DNA from: Vandiemenella viatica
Lineage: Eukaryota; Arthropoda; Insecta; Orthoptera; Morabidae
Length of the DNA: 64,000 nucleotides
Assembly: GCA_031002005.1 (NCBI GenBank)
Contig: JARYHS010013631.1
Coordinates: forward strand, 67,391,832-67,455,831
Direction of reading: 5' to 3'
Shown: in pieces, positions 46,891-59,210 of the stretch
Numbering within the stretch: position 1 is the first letter of the stretch
Layout of the letters: the number at the start of each line of letters is the position of its first letter
Notes under the pieces: generated by a model
Told to the model about the DNA's origin: nothing
Databases searched by the model: none
What the model saw: the letters and a program-made list of their open reading frames with translations, nothing else
Program-made: the position numbers and the translations under genes

Positions 46891-49800
46891 CAGAGGCAGT
46901 AAACGGCGGTACAATATGGTTCGTTTAGTCAACAGCTACGAAAGTACGAAAAAAGTGAAATAAAAAGTGATTTGGCAATGTTAACCTCTGTAAAGCAAAT
47001 ATGGACAGCTGTTTGACAATGTGTAATAATAATAAGTTGATTATTAATCTATTTTGCATCTTACAACATTTTATTGTTTCTACTACTAGATTAACACAAG
47101 GATCCACACTTATTTTTTCTAAAAAAAAAAAAAATAATAAATGTTATCAGCTACCGTGGTATTGGATAATACTGGAATGAATATAAAGCTTAAAATCAAA
47201 CCCTACATCCAGGTTTCACTACCAAAACTCAGTCTTCACGAAGTCGCCTACCAAATCGCGAATTTACACCTACCTTCACGGGCCTCATCTCCACTCATAT
47301 TCTGTTCGGAAGGAAGGAAACCTTTAACAAGAGTTACTCGCGAGGGAATGAAGTCTTTGACAAAAAGCTTCATTGTGAAACGCTGTCTCCGAAATTGTGA
47401 AGCGACTGAATCGTAAATTCCGAGTCTGCATCCGCGGAGGTTCCAAATTCGCGAACCGCCTCGGGGGAAATCACCAGTTCCCTTCCGCGTCCCTGCAGTG
47501 CTCACCAAGTCAGTCGGAGCTGCGTGTAACTCAGCGAACGCTCCAATTTGTTTCTCAGCCTGAGCTAATGATCGCAATCACGACCTCTCGCCTTAGCTAC
47601 GCAGTGTAGAGTAGCACAAAAATAACGAAACAAGTTAAATCCCAATTTCTCCAGTTCCACGGGTCTTTACTCTTGTCTGGGCTACTACTCGAGCCAATGA
47701 TTTTATAACTTATGTGATAGCTTCAGACATTTAAAGATAGTTGTGTTTAATTTTGTGATTGTTAAACTTGGAAATACAATTTAACTACCGTAGGTTATAG
47801 ATATAATTAATTCAAGCGAATATTAAATGAGAACAATCGGTTACGAATGATAACCATAACGAACATTAAGTAAAAACCTTACATATAATATATAGAAATA
47901 TTTAAAATCAAAGCAAGAATCAAACTTTTATAAATACAATACCCATACGCGAGAACCTTAGTGTGAAATTACTTATAGAAAGCTTGTATACTATAGGGTT
48001 TCCTCCTTAATTATTAAAAACAATTACATTTTACAATTTCCAGTATAGAATCAGTACTACAGGATTTTTATTTATCCTCTGTATCCATTACGGGGTTTAA
48101 TAACACGACTGAAAGTAAATTACCTTTGAAGTCAATTATTTTTCAAATATCCACTTAAATAGTTTATTACATTTTCACAATAACAATTACTGTCAACTTA
48201 TCTTTTGGTATCCAGTTTACAAACATTTTTCTGTTTGAAAACAATGGCTACATATCATTGGCACAATTATACTTCTCCTCCGCCCCCCAGCTTATCATTT
48301 TCAATAATAAACAACAATTTTGCGTTCTCTCCGCCAGGATTTTGGAACGTCTTTTCGTTCCTCTTCTCAAGCCTTCTTTCTTACAACACCGCCTCGTAAC
48401 CAGAGATCTTCTTTAGTCTAGTTAGACGTACTCTGGCTTTGAAACTTACACATCCAAAGTTACTGGTTACTGTACTCGTAATCATAATTACAGAATATCA
48501 AAAATATTCTTATAATAATAAATTTCACAATTAGTGAGATTGTGTACCTCACAATATGTTCTCCGTTTATTTACAGAAATACACTTCAATGCATGTGGTT
48601 CGTACAAGTTAATATGTTATTTTTGCTTGTTTATGATATAGCAGCGAAAATAGGTACTGTGCCAGAAAGAGGCGCGTTCCATAAAAAACATGTGTACTTC
48701 ATGTGATGGTTCTCACACAAAATATGTATTGCTTTGAATTCACTAAACAAATTATTTAGAAAAATTGTTTAAAGAAATCAATAACATTTCATTTTTTTTA
48801 GTAATTATGTTCTTATCCACTTTATATAATTTTGTTTCAAATTGTACAGAAAAATCAAACAAAAAAATCAGTTGAAAGCTTTACTTTTAAATTTTTTAAA
48901 TAATTTTCAAAAAAACTTAAGTTAATGACATATGTATTATTTATTTCATGAAATTCTCTATCTAATGATATTTTAATTATTTTAATCAAAAAATTTGTTA
49001 AAATCACTTTTTTAGCTTTTTGCGATAACCATAAACTCCAAGAAGAGAAGGAGACTTAAACTTTCCCCTTTACTTATTCTGCGATAGGCATAAACTCCGT
49101 AAGGATTGCTATAGTTTTCCTGTACTCGTAATATTTAAAAGATTATCTAACGTCGAAAATTTTTAAAGAATTTTCGGATCAATAGTTAATGAGTTAAATG
49201 GGAAAATCAGATTTTTTATTTCTTATCAAAAAATAAGAGTACATCCCATCAAATAATGAAAAACAGTCAATTTTTGAGTCAGTGGGTTTACATATTTCAT
49301 TTAGTACCTGTGATGGTTATCAGAAACAATTTTTCCTCTAACACCCACAAAAACTTAATGCTTTTTCCAAACTTTTCTATATGATCGAGTAAAATAGTCC
49401 ACAGTTGAAAATAGTTGAACGGTGAAGTGGTTATTATGACAATGTACCAGAAACACAAATTAGCGGTTCCATTTCCGTACGGTCTTTCTTTGAGAAGTTA
49501 TAGAATCGTAAGAAAGTCAAGCGTCGGATTACAAACAGCTAAAAGCAAAAGATACTGCCACGACGAGCAGAATGACCCTGCCTACCATTCTGTCTAATCG
49601 GACGAATTATTGACTATCTGAAACATTATAACTGTGATTTTGTTCAGCGGTCACTGGTTTGCTCGTTGGGAGGATAAAAGAGGAGGGGACACATTTTCCA
49701 GTGCGAGAATTCTATTGTCGAGTAACCCACCAGAGGGTTTGTTTCTTGTCGAACAGTTTCCACAAATTCCGTGCTTCCTGAAGAAATAATAAGTTAGCAT

Positions 49801-50116
49801 CTGGTTTGTTTAAACATAATATACCAGTGACGTTATTTTTTGCTGAGTGTTGGTTTCTCAGGACCCTTCAGATAAACACTTTAGCTATTTACTGCAACGC
49901 GACTCATCAATGTTAACGATCAAGCGGTCTACATTCGATTAAAGAAAAAAAATAAGTTTCATAAGTAACCTTGATACCACAAAGAGCAGATGCATAATTT
50001 CCATTAATAAATTGTTAACCAGAATCCTGCATTAAATTTCTAACATCTGTGTATGGAAAGACGGCACACAACGTTTTTCATGGCGGTTTGTACATGGGAT
50101 AATGTTATTAAACAAG
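46891..50116. other. Unassigned AT-rich stretch
   Basis: No gene recognised. 47230-47590 is GC-richer with overlapping frames on both strands (up to 109 codons) and no known domain. 48780-49220 is extremely AT-rich and contains a short repeated phrase (GCGATAACCATAAACTCC and GCGATAGGCATAAACTCC at 49021 and 49081). Confidence 0.4.
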
Positions 50117-50141
50117 GACACCTTTCGAGTGGCTTTCAGTA

Positions 50142-51852
50142 TCAGTTGTCTTATATTTTTTGTCGCTGGCTGTTTGTAAAGATAGAGTCATTGTAAAAAT
50201 GTTGTAGAGAGCACCCCACGCTTTTTTTTACATTAAAGTTAATTTTGTAATCAATAACTTCATTTTTAAGCTTATTCAAAACATTAATTTATCCTGATTT
50301 GTGGGACTTTCTATCGCTGTTAAACAAAACTTAATATTTAAAGATTATTTTTAACCTTTTAGTTCACATTATTACGAATGCATGTTTTTAGTTTTTTAAA
50401 TTACAATTTTATTTTTAACTTTTTGTTCAGAGTCTTTCAAAAGTATATTTCTTACTGTTGGCTTTTCTTCGCCAACTCTCTTTTCCTTTGTATTGTAGTT
50501 TCATTTTCAATTATTATTCCCACGATTAACGTACAATTAAATGGTCAGCCCCACCAGAGGTCTAATAGCAGATTAAATTTGGAAGACTACACTTCTATAA
50601 TAGTACGAAGTAATTGAAAACGAAGTTTCGAATACTCAATAGTTAACATCTCAATAAGCCACTGCGACTATCGTAGCAGCTTGTATGAGAGTATTATCAA
50701 GTGCGCATGTGCATAAGATTGCGCAACAAAACTGTCAAAGTAATGAGAATACCAGATTACAGCTGTTAAATTATTTTGTTGTTAAACGTTCTTAATACGT
50801 GTGCAAAATTTCGAAAAATTAAGACGCCTGGAAGATGGTAATTAAATTAAATGGATATGGCGATATTGGCCGGGAAATCTCCGAAGGGTCCGACCGCCAA
50901 ATGACGAAGATTTCTCGAATTGCCGCGCTTGTACAAAACGTCGCGGCTGCATTTGCCTAACTTGGCAATCCCATCAGGTATAGCGTACCAGCAGTTTAAC
51001 GTGAAATCCGAACCGTGGGTTATCCTAATCTTTGCCACTTATAATATCCCAAAAATTCCAACAGAAACCGGGATTCGAGCAGGGAACTCAGCCACCAGGG
51101 GGATGCGGAAAGTGGGTGAAAACGAGCCACATCTATCATAAGATGGTTAAATCACTTACTGTCAAAGTAATGAGATTGCCAAGACATAGACATGAAATTA
51201 TTGTATGTCATCAGTTCTCAGTAGTGTACAAAATTTCAGACATTTAGGACTTCCTGAGTGGGTGAAAATTGAACTGGCAACGTGGTGAGAGTGAAATTAT
51301 TGAATTTTTATCGGTTCTAAATAAGTGTGCAAAATTTAAAACGATTCGGACGTCAGGAAGCGGGTAAACACTGAAATGAAAGATTCCATTACTGTACATG
51401 CAACCATTTTTCTATTGTTACCGTCAAAGTAACGAGAATAGCAGGACGTTGCTAAGAGACTACTGCATTGTCAATGGTTCTTAAAACGTGTGCAAAATTT
51501 TCTATTATTACTGTCAAAGTAATGAGAATATCTAGACATAGGTATGACATTATTGGATTGTAATCAGTTATCAATACATGAGCAAAATATCAAACAATTC
51601 GGACATGTGGAATTGGGTTAAAATTAAATTGCAAAATTCCACGGCATTCAACCATTTTTCTGTTGTTACTGTCAAATAATGAGAGTAGCAGGACATTGAA
51701 ATTATTGTATTGTCACCGTTTCTTAATCTTTGTGCCAAATTTCAAACAGCTCTGACATCTGCAAGTGGGTCAAAATGGAGTTGTAAAATTCCGTTACATT
51801 CATTCATACACACATACATACAGGTCAAGCTAATATAAAGCGTGTAAAAAAA
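50142..51852 (+). mobile_element. LINE-tail-like insertion with tandem 3' repeats and 25-bp direct repeat
   Basis: GACACCTTTCGAGTGGCTTT followed by CAGTA (50117-50141) recurs with two changes at 51853-51877, as a long target-site duplication. The insertion ends AGGTCAAGCTAATATAAAGC then GTGTAAAAAAA after a CATACACACATACATACA run, a 3' terminus I associate with arthropod non-LTR elements. Inside are at least five degenerate units starting near 50737, 51163, 51422, 51508 and 51670, built from GTCAAAGTAATGAGAAT, GTGTGCAAAATTTCAAAC and GACATCTGGAAGTGGGT phrases. No reverse transcriptase is readable, so it is 5' truncated or non-coding. Confidence 0.65.
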
Positions 51853-51920
51853 GACACCTTTCAAGTGGCTTTCGGTAGAACAGGATTGAAGGGCGGGGGA
51901 TTGGTCTCATCCTGTAGTCT

Positions 51921-52137
51921 TTTGGGTGAGTAGTAAAGCTTGGGCTTGGCATTCGGCAGGTCATGGTTTCAAATCCCCGTCCAGATTTCTATATTTCATG
52001 GTTTCCCGAAATAAATCCAGATGAATGACAGGATAGTTCTTTCAGAAAGCCATGGCAATATTCCTCCTCATTCCTAGCATATAATCCTCTCCCGCCTTTA
52101 ATAACTTCGAAGTCGACGAAGTGTATAGCCATAGGCA
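51921..52137 (+). repeat. SINE family A, diverged
   Basis: TTTGGGTGAGTAGTAAAGCT head, TGGTTTCAAATCCCCGTCCA at the B box, TTTCATGGTTTCCCGAAATA body and AACTTCGAAGTCGACGAAGT end. Old copy without a poly-A tail. Confidence 0.8.
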
Positions 52138-52245
52138 TATTCTGATCTATTCTTTCAGTTTCATCCAAACCAATGAGACACTGTACTTAAGACAGTAATC
52201 TATAAACGACAATGACTCTAGGTACACTGTGGAAAGGAATTAATT

Positions 52246-52457
52246 ATTTTATGATTATGGCGTTACGGCTCGTCGACATGAAGAACATTAGAGCCAGTAA
52301 AGGATTGGAAGGCAAGAACGGGAGGAACGGTTCTGACATTCACCTGCAGTGATTTCGGAAAATAATTGGAAACCGCAATCAGGACATCCAGACCGGATAA
52401 AACCAGGTCCTCTGGAATACTAGGCCCGAACGTTAACCACTCACCAATTAGGCTCGG
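52246..52457 (-). repeat. SINE family A, diverged, minus strand
   Basis: ATTATGGCGTTACGGCTCGT near the tail side, CACCTGCAGTGATTTCGGAA body, and ACGTTAACCACTCACCAATT, AGGCTCGG at the head side. Several deletions. Lies opposite in orientation to the copy 110 bp upstream. Confidence 0.8.
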
Positions 52458-52522
52458 CTATACAGACTAACCATCATACCTATGTATATATATATTTTTC
52501 TTAAGGTTTTACATCTCGTCGA

Positions 52523-52754
52523 AAGCCGTCTGGTTGCTCAGTGGTTAAGGAGTCTTACCGGAGATCGAAGGGTCCTCGGTTCGAATCCCTGTCTCGGTGG
52601 GAATTTTTGTAGGCACTTAATCCGACCATCACCTCTGGCACAGCTTGCTGTGTAATGTTAAGTACGGCAGAACGCTGCTGTGGTTCGGATTTCACGTTAA
52701 ACTATAAGTCCCCTGTACCCGGAAGAATTGATCTGTAGGGTTAGGCGGCTAGAC
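52523..52754 (+). repeat. SINE family B, best copy, cut by the gap
   Basis: Head GCCGTCTGGTTGCTCAGTGG, TTAAGGAGTCTTACCGGAGA, then the B box GGTTCGAATCCCTGTCTCGG: clearly tRNA-derived but unlike family A. The body has CATCACCTCTGGCACAGCTT, GCTGTGTAATGTTAAGTACG, CTGTGGTTCGGATTTCACGT and TAAGTCCCCTGTACCCGG. The 3' end lies in the N run. Shares its order with 12900 and 63717. Confidence 0.85.
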
Positions 52755-53754
52755 NNNNNNNNNNNNNNNNNNNNNNNNNNNNNNNNNNNNNNNNNNNNNN
52801 NNNNNNNNNNNNNNNNNNNNNNNNNNNNNNNNNNNNNNNNNNNNNNNNNNNNNNNNNNNNNNNNNNNNNNNNNNNNNNNNNNNNNNNNNNNNNNNNNNNN
52901 NNNNNNNNNNNNNNNNNNNNNNNNNNNNNNNNNNNNNNNNNNNNNNNNNNNNNNNNNNNNNNNNNNNNNNNNNNNNNNNNNNNNNNNNNNNNNNNNNNNN
53001 NNNNNNNNNNNNNNNNNNNNNNNNNNNNNNNNNNNNNNNNNNNNNNNNNNNNNNNNNNNNNNNNNNNNNNNNNNNNNNNNNNNNNNNNNNNNNNNNNNNN
53101 NNNNNNNNNNNNNNNNNNNNNNNNNNNNNNNNNNNNNNNNNNNNNNNNNNNNNNNNNNNNNNNNNNNNNNNNNNNNNNNNNNNNNNNNNNNNNNNNNNNN
53201 NNNNNNNNNNNNNNNNNNNNNNNNNNNNNNNNNNNNNNNNNNNNNNNNNNNNNNNNNNNNNNNNNNNNNNNNNNNNNNNNNNNNNNNNNNNNNNNNNNNN
53301 NNNNNNNNNNNNNNNNNNNNNNNNNNNNNNNNNNNNNNNNNNNNNNNNNNNNNNNNNNNNNNNNNNNNNNNNNNNNNNNNNNNNNNNNNNNNNNNNNNNN
53401 NNNNNNNNNNNNNNNNNNNNNNNNNNNNNNNNNNNNNNNNNNNNNNNNNNNNNNNNNNNNNNNNNNNNNNNNNNNNNNNNNNNNNNNNNNNNNNNNNNNN
53501 NNNNNNNNNNNNNNNNNNNNNNNNNNNNNNNNNNNNNNNNNNNNNNNNNNNNNNNNNNNNNNNNNNNNNNNNNNNNNNNNNNNNNNNNNNNNNNNNNNNN
53601 NNNNNNNNNNNNNNNNNNNNNNNNNNNNNNNNNNNNNNNNNNNNNNNNNNNNNNNNNNNNNNNNNNNNNNNNNNNNNNNNNNNNNNNNNNNNNNNNNNNN
53701 NNNNNNNNNNNNNNNNNNNNNNNNNNNNNNNNNNNNNNNNNNNNNNNNNNNNNN
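52755..53754. other. Assembly gap of exactly 1000 Ns
   Basis: One thousand consecutive Ns. The round size indicates a placeholder, not a measured length. The long open frames on both strands across this interval are artefacts of Ns. Confidence 0.99.
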
Positions 53755-54150
53755 GCGTAATTTTTTTAATTTTTGCCTTTGCACGCGAAACTTATGGAAT
53801 TGATTTTACCGAAAATGTACATAGTGCTAGTTCAAGTGATTAGTTAATATACTGGCTACTTTTCATATCTATTAGTAACACATTTCATCCCTGATTCATA
53901 GGCAAAAAGCGTAAATTTGTTAATTTTTTTGTATATGTGTGTACATATCAAACAAAAACCCACCATTTCAATGAAACTGTAAATAGTGTTAGCTTGCGTC
54001 ATCTTTTAATATGACACCGCTACGCAGATAAATAAAAAATCGTCCACTAATTTAACTGTTCAGTTATAGATTGTATCAATTTAATATTGACTAGGGCAAG
54101 CCTTCTCGCAGACGAAAAGATAACTACGATATACAAACAATATTCTGTCT
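53755..54150. other. AT-rich gap flank
   Basis: Right flank of the gap with no recognisable feature. It does not continue SINE B, so the SINE's 3' end and possibly other sequence are missing. Confidence 0.5.
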
Positions 54151-54850
54151 GTCTATTTGTCTTTTAATTCGTTCTAGTTTTTCTCGTAGACATCCATTAA
54201 CTAATTGCATTGATTATGCAAGTTGATTTCCTTTTCTTAGTTTCATTTCTCCGTCGTCAGTGTTCACACAGTCCTGGCTCAATCCTGCTCTTTCTTCTTC
54301 TGAGAATCACTCCTTTTCGTGATTGATCTTTCTTCGGACACATCTCTTACCTCTGTAATCTTTCTTCTAAACACTTCCCTGTATGGAGTTTTCGATATCT
54401 ACCGCCTTGATTCTACAACTTTTTTTAGATCCTGATGGAATTCTTTCATCCATGGAACTAGAGTCTTCCTGTTCTCTTTAAAGTTCAGGATTTTATTTGA
54501 CAATTCTTTCTGGTTTCACTCTGTTGACGTGGACATAGAAAGCTAATCTCCTTTTCTTAATTGTGTTTGATACATTTCCAAACTTACTGTATAATTTTGG
54601 TTCGTTCTCAAACGAAAATTAAATTCGCTTCCTGCTCTTTTTTTGGTCCCAAGAAGTTCTTTTAGAAGCTTCTTCTCTTTATTTTCCGTTAGTCCATTTC
54701 TGGCTAATGTTTCTGCTACGTATAAACATTCTGGTCTCACTACTGTATTATAGTGCTTGTATTTCGCCTGATGGGAGAGTAATTTGAATTTGTATGACTT
54801 TTGATATATCCTGAAAGCTCTTCCCATCTTTCTCGCTGTACCTTCAAATG
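54150..54850 (-). pseudogene. LINE C-terminal fragment
   Basis: Minus-strand reading: LSHQAKYKHYNTVVRPECLY, VAETLARNGLTENKEKKLLK, LLGTKKRAGSEFNFRLRTNQ, then a frameshift and LSNKILNFKENRKTLVPWMK, EFHQDLKKVVESRR. This is the IKHYNTVIKPECLYGSETL ... LRSN ... KIxxF region near the C-terminus of the LINE group whose last segment is seen at 36480. Broken by stops. Confidence 0.75.
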
Positions 54851-56090
54851 CAGCCTTCTCTTTATTTATTTAATTCTACTTACAAATCTTTACCGTCTTT
54901 TTAACCTTGATACTGAATCAGTACATCAGTATTATCCCTTAATGATGAAAAAATCACTACATATGTAATTAAGTATATGACCTATCTTCTTTTTTCAAAA
55001 CCTTTTTTTTATTTATAACTATCCTGATGTCGATTCATCAAAAATTCATGCCAAATTTTAGCAAAATTAATACTTGTAATTTACAAGACGATGGAAAAAC
55101 GACAAAGAGCGTCCATGTAACAAATTTCACAGAGGAAAGACGATACTTTGGCACCCGCTCCCTCCAAACGGCTAGCGAAATGATCTTTCTGCAAGGTGCT
55201 GAGCAAACAGTATTGTCGCAACTACATAGTACAAGCTGCCTACACCCTATCTACTCTGAACTGGCGGCTGAAGTTCATGTTCCCCTTGCCCCCTCACCAT
55301 CCTATGTCTCCGAGAAGAGTTTTGCTTGAAGGTAGGTGAGTGGCAAATTTCCCCTTCGCCTGTAGGGGTAAGGGCAGTGGAGTGGGGGATAGAGCAGAGC
55401 GACCTTGAGCCGCCTCTGTTAACTGAACGAGCTATAACAGTAAAATGTGGAGAACAAAAGTAGCTATTTTTTTTACAGATAATCGAATTAGTCGAAGATA
55501 CAATGGACATGGATTCAAAACTGCTCCCCTTCGTGACAACTGAACGGATGAAGGAGATTTGTTTTTCTTATGCTCTTCAACATATCTTAATCGGTTATGA
55601 GACACATGTCAAAACTTACTACCTTCTGTTGATTTAGACCACAGGCTTCCAATATTTAATCACCCGTTGCCTCCTTTCCGAGGAAAAAAATTACATATCT
55701 CCTTCTTTCAGGAAAAAAAAACCCCCACAGACTTCCGTTTTTGCAATCAATAATGTAACCCATAGTCTCCAACGTTTTTGGCTGATAACCCAATTTTTGA
55801 AACAGTGATTCGATGGTGCCCCTCTCAGCTCAAATGTAGGCTACTATATCATACATTGAAAGAAGGGCTTTTTTCTTTAATTACTTTATTAAAATATATT
55901 TACAATATTGGTGTATTTTTCACAGATTCTTTAACAAATACATATTATCCAAAAATATTATTAACTAGTTGGCTGAGCTCTGTGTAATGTCTGTTATGTT
56001 TCGATATTTGGTTACTTATTTGTCATCAGCAATATTCAATTGTCATGTTCCACTATTCATAATGTGACTACGCTAAATCTATAAGGCCGG
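54851..56090. other. Unassigned stretch
   Basis: A 100-codon plus frame at 55027-55329 and an overlapping 87-codon minus frame have no recognisable motif. The remainder is AT-rich. No gene called. Confidence 0.4.
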
Positions 56091-56094
56091 GGAT

Positions 56095-56570
56095 ATACTA
56101 GTGGAAAGCAGGAAGGGATCCTCACATATGCCTGCCAGACGTGGACCCTAAATAGTCACATGAAACAAAAATTAAGAACTGCCCAGCGAAATATGGAAAG
56201 AGCAATGCTAGGGTTTACAAGAAGAGACAGGAAACGGGCCGTACACATTCGTTCAATAACCAAAGTGACAGACTTCTTAAAAAGAGTCATGACCCAAAAA
56301 TGGACTGGTTATGTTGATCGCAGAAGAGATGAAAAATGGACTACGGCAGTATTGGATTCGATACCAAGGAACCCGAAAAGTGGAAGACCCCCGGATCGTT
56401 TGGATAGAGATATACGTCGAGTTACAGGCGTGAACTATAAGAGGTTGCTCATGATCAAGCAGCCTGGAAAGAATTTAATTCTAATATATAGCTCATTTGA
56501 CTTAAAGAGGCTTCATCCTGAAATAAGGATCGATATAACTGCAATAATAAATAATAAATAAATATTAGAT
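56095..56570 (+). pseudogene. LINE C-terminal fragment, largely open
   Basis: Reading GILTYACQTWTLNSHMKQKL runs directly into an open frame from 56160 to 56561 (133 codons): RTAQRNMERAMLGFTRRDRK, SITKVTDFLKRVMTQKWTGY, DRRRDEKWTTAVLDSIPRNP, then KSGRPPDRLDRDIRRVTG. This is the C-terminal region of Jockey-like LINE proteins (QRxMERxMLGxxxRDR ... TKVTD ... KWxxxV ... GRPPxRWxDDIxRxxG). An AATA-rich tail follows at about 56540-56565. 5' truncated; the open frame is the surviving end, not a complete gene. Confidence 0.85.
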
Positions 56571-57017
56571 TTAAACCCACTATAGACACTTTTTTTTTTT
56601 TTTTTAAGTGGAAAGTTGAAACGTAATGAGTTATTATTATTGTGTTTACTACTATTCTTACATGTAAACATAGATAATATAATAATAACGATACTAAACG
56701 CACATTGTAAAAAAAATATATAACACTAAAATGATATATAAAAATATATAAATGTAAATGAAATAATTGGTTTTCACTACTTTGGCCATTATAAAATAAA
56801 TATATTTTGCAAAAGTGTGGTGAATCTCGCGGGCAGGAAAAATATTGATGGCGGGCCGCGGGTTTGCCACGCTTGCACTAGGATTTACTTTTAACATCTG
56901 TTTCCGTTTCTGCTTCCATTCTGACACTTCCGTTGATCACTATTTTTTTTAATATTCTGCCTGCGAACCTATCTTCGCGTACAGTAGGTTAAGAAACACT
57001 ATTTTTGACCGTTCTTA

Positions 57018-57245
57018 CCGAGCGTTTAACGCTCTGGCCTCGCATTCGGGAGGACACCGGCTCGAATCCCCGTCCGGGAATCCAGATATTTCGGTTTTAC
57101 CTAAATCACTCTAGGCGAATGCTGGGATGCCTCCTTCAAAAGGCCATGGGCGAATTCCATCCCGTTCTTTGTCCCCAGTCCCCAGTCATTTTCCGCCACC
57201 AATGACCTCGACAAGGCATAAAGCCTAAGTAATAAAAAAAAAAAA
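57018..57245 (+). repeat. SINE family A, subfamily 1, with 11-bp imperfect target duplication
   Basis: CCGAGCG head with a deletion that fuses it to TTTAACGCTCTGGCCTCGCA, B box CGGCTCGAATCCCCGTCCGG, body with a small deletion, CAATGACCTCGACAAGGCAT end and an A tail. GACCGTTCTTA (57007-57017) and GACTTTTCTTA (57246-57256) flank it, an 11-bp duplication with two changes. Confidence 0.9.
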
Positions 57246-57910
57246 GACTTTTCTTAATTACAGCAACAGGTCCTTCTCACGTTTGATACTTTGCACATAA
57301 CTATCTCTAGTACGGCCCAAAATATTTTGGGAGCACCGTCCTGTGACAACGTGTTGAGCAGGTGTCTTGGTTGTATGCGATACCTGACGGTGTGCATTCG
57401 TCTGGGCGGCTCACCCCGTCCCTGGCGACTCCTTCATTACTGCAGGCACCGCCCTCGCCATTGTTCTCCACAAATGTGTTTATAAGACGCGAACAAAGGC
57501 GCCGCTGCGCCTCCCCTTTGTCTCTGCAATTACAGCCGGTTGCGCTACACGTGCATTAAATTCTCTCACCGTGCCACAGTTAAAAGCAGACCTGAAAATA
57601 AAATCTTCACCATCCCGTTTCTGGTGACAGAAGGCAGAAATGACAAAGATACATTTGTAGTTTATCGCTACTCATGCTCTGTCAAAATAAACATTGTGAA
57701 AAAATTTTAAGGTAAATTTTTTTCACTCTACTTCCTTACAAATAAGTAAACGGCCAAGTCGAATCTAGAAGGATTCATTAGAGAACGACATCGCAGAAAC
57801 TAAAAACTTCATCTACAAATACAAGGTTACAGTAGCGGTAGACAAAAACGTACAACTTTCTTGATAGCTGAAAACTTGCAACCAGACAACAACCAGAGTG
57901 GATTCTGCAG

Positions 57911-58520
57911 CACTGTCATAACCGTGGCGCCGCAATTTGATGATGAATTCTTATATTACTCCACGAAACAAATCGAAAGTAAAGAATATTTTTTTTTTAA
58001 TTTCTCATTTAGTTTTCGAGATATCGAATGTCAAAAATCAGTTATAGGTATAGTTCGTTATCCTTTTGTGACGTTTTTCTTCTAGTCCAGGCCGCATTTC
58101 AACCTAATCACATCCACTAGGAACAAAATAAAACTCCTATGATGAATGTCCAGCGTGTAGTTGCTTGTGGCTTTGGCGAAATTTTTTTCTGATCCAGGTC
58201 GCATTCAACCTTACTACCATAGTTTTGAGATATGATACCTCGTAAACTAAGCAAAATATCAATAACAAAAAAAAAAAAAACTTTCTACTTTCGTTCTGTC
58301 TCGTAGAGCTACGGAAGAATCAATATTCGAATTTGGCTTTGTCGAAATTTTTCTTTGGTCCAGGCCGCATTTTGACCTAATCACCTTACTTTTGAGACAA
58401 TGTAGGCCTATCTGGAGAACTAAGACAGATATCAAAAAATTATATTCCTTATTTTCGATTTGTCTCGTCGAGTTACATAAGAACTTATCATCAAATTGCG
58501 GCGTCATGGTTATCGTAGAA
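57911..58520. repeat. Palindromic repeat block with about 110-bp inverted arms
   Basis: 57916-58045 (GGCGCCGCAATTTGATGATG, CACGAAACAAATCGAAAGTA) and 58403-58515 are imperfect reverse complements. A third partial inverted copy lies at 58275-58320. Between them the phrase GTCCAGGCCGCATTTCAACC recurs three times in direct orientation (58086, 58193, 58359). No open frame of interest. Perhaps a foldback element or a rearranged satellite. Confidence 0.7.
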
Positions 58521-58890
58521 TCCCTTCGAAATAGTTGGTGGATCAGAGATCATCTTGGCGATGTTATTATCATTAACCAGCAGAATTCCCGGCGTTGATT
58601 TGTCCATACAATAAATATTAAAGTTCATAACAGTGGTCAGTTTTCTGTACTTGTGAATCAAATTTCATTTTAATCGCCTCGTTTTCTATACGTACTTGAA
58701 CGACTAACCCCCGGTGTAGCAGAAAAGAAATGGCGTTGGGATTAATTTATTCCTGCAATATTTTTAGCCGCCATGTCAGAAACATTGTTCCATCAAATAA
58801 CCATAGTGATTAGTGCAGCAATTTAATTTTTTCAGAAAATTTGGAAAAGACAGAATCGTTCAACATAAATTATAAAAATACCAGAAAATT

Positions 58891-59210
58891 CAACACTAAA
58901 TGTTTTAAACAGTTCACTTTCATGTTCAAATTCGTCAGATGTGCATTCCTTACTATTATCAGAGAACATAATTTCACTTCCAAACATCAGAGATTGTAGC
59001 TATGTGGCCAGAAATAGTTGTTTTAAAAGCAAAGAAGCTTTCGGAAGGTTCTACATTAAATATTTTATACAGTTCACTTTAATGTTCAAACACATCAAAT
59101 ATGCATTACTTACTATTAATAGTGAACATAATTTCACTTTCAAACATCAGAAATTGTAGCTGTGCGGCATGAGATAGTAGCTTAATGAAGCAAAGAAACT
59201 CTTGGAAGGT
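58891..59210 (+). repeat. 160-bp tandem duplication
   Basis: Unit 1 (58891-59050) and unit 2 (59051-59210) align end to end with the same 160-bp period: CAGTTCACTTTCATGTTCAA against CAGTTCACTTTAATGTTCAA, and AACATAATTTCACTTCCAAA against AACATAATTTCACTTTCAAA. Divergence is modest. The flanks do not clearly continue the array. Confidence 0.88.

Noticed and set aside
52728..53843. Two long open frames (over 340 codons) on both strands
   Set aside because: They read through 1000 Ns. Only a handful of real codons lie at either end, so they are artefacts.
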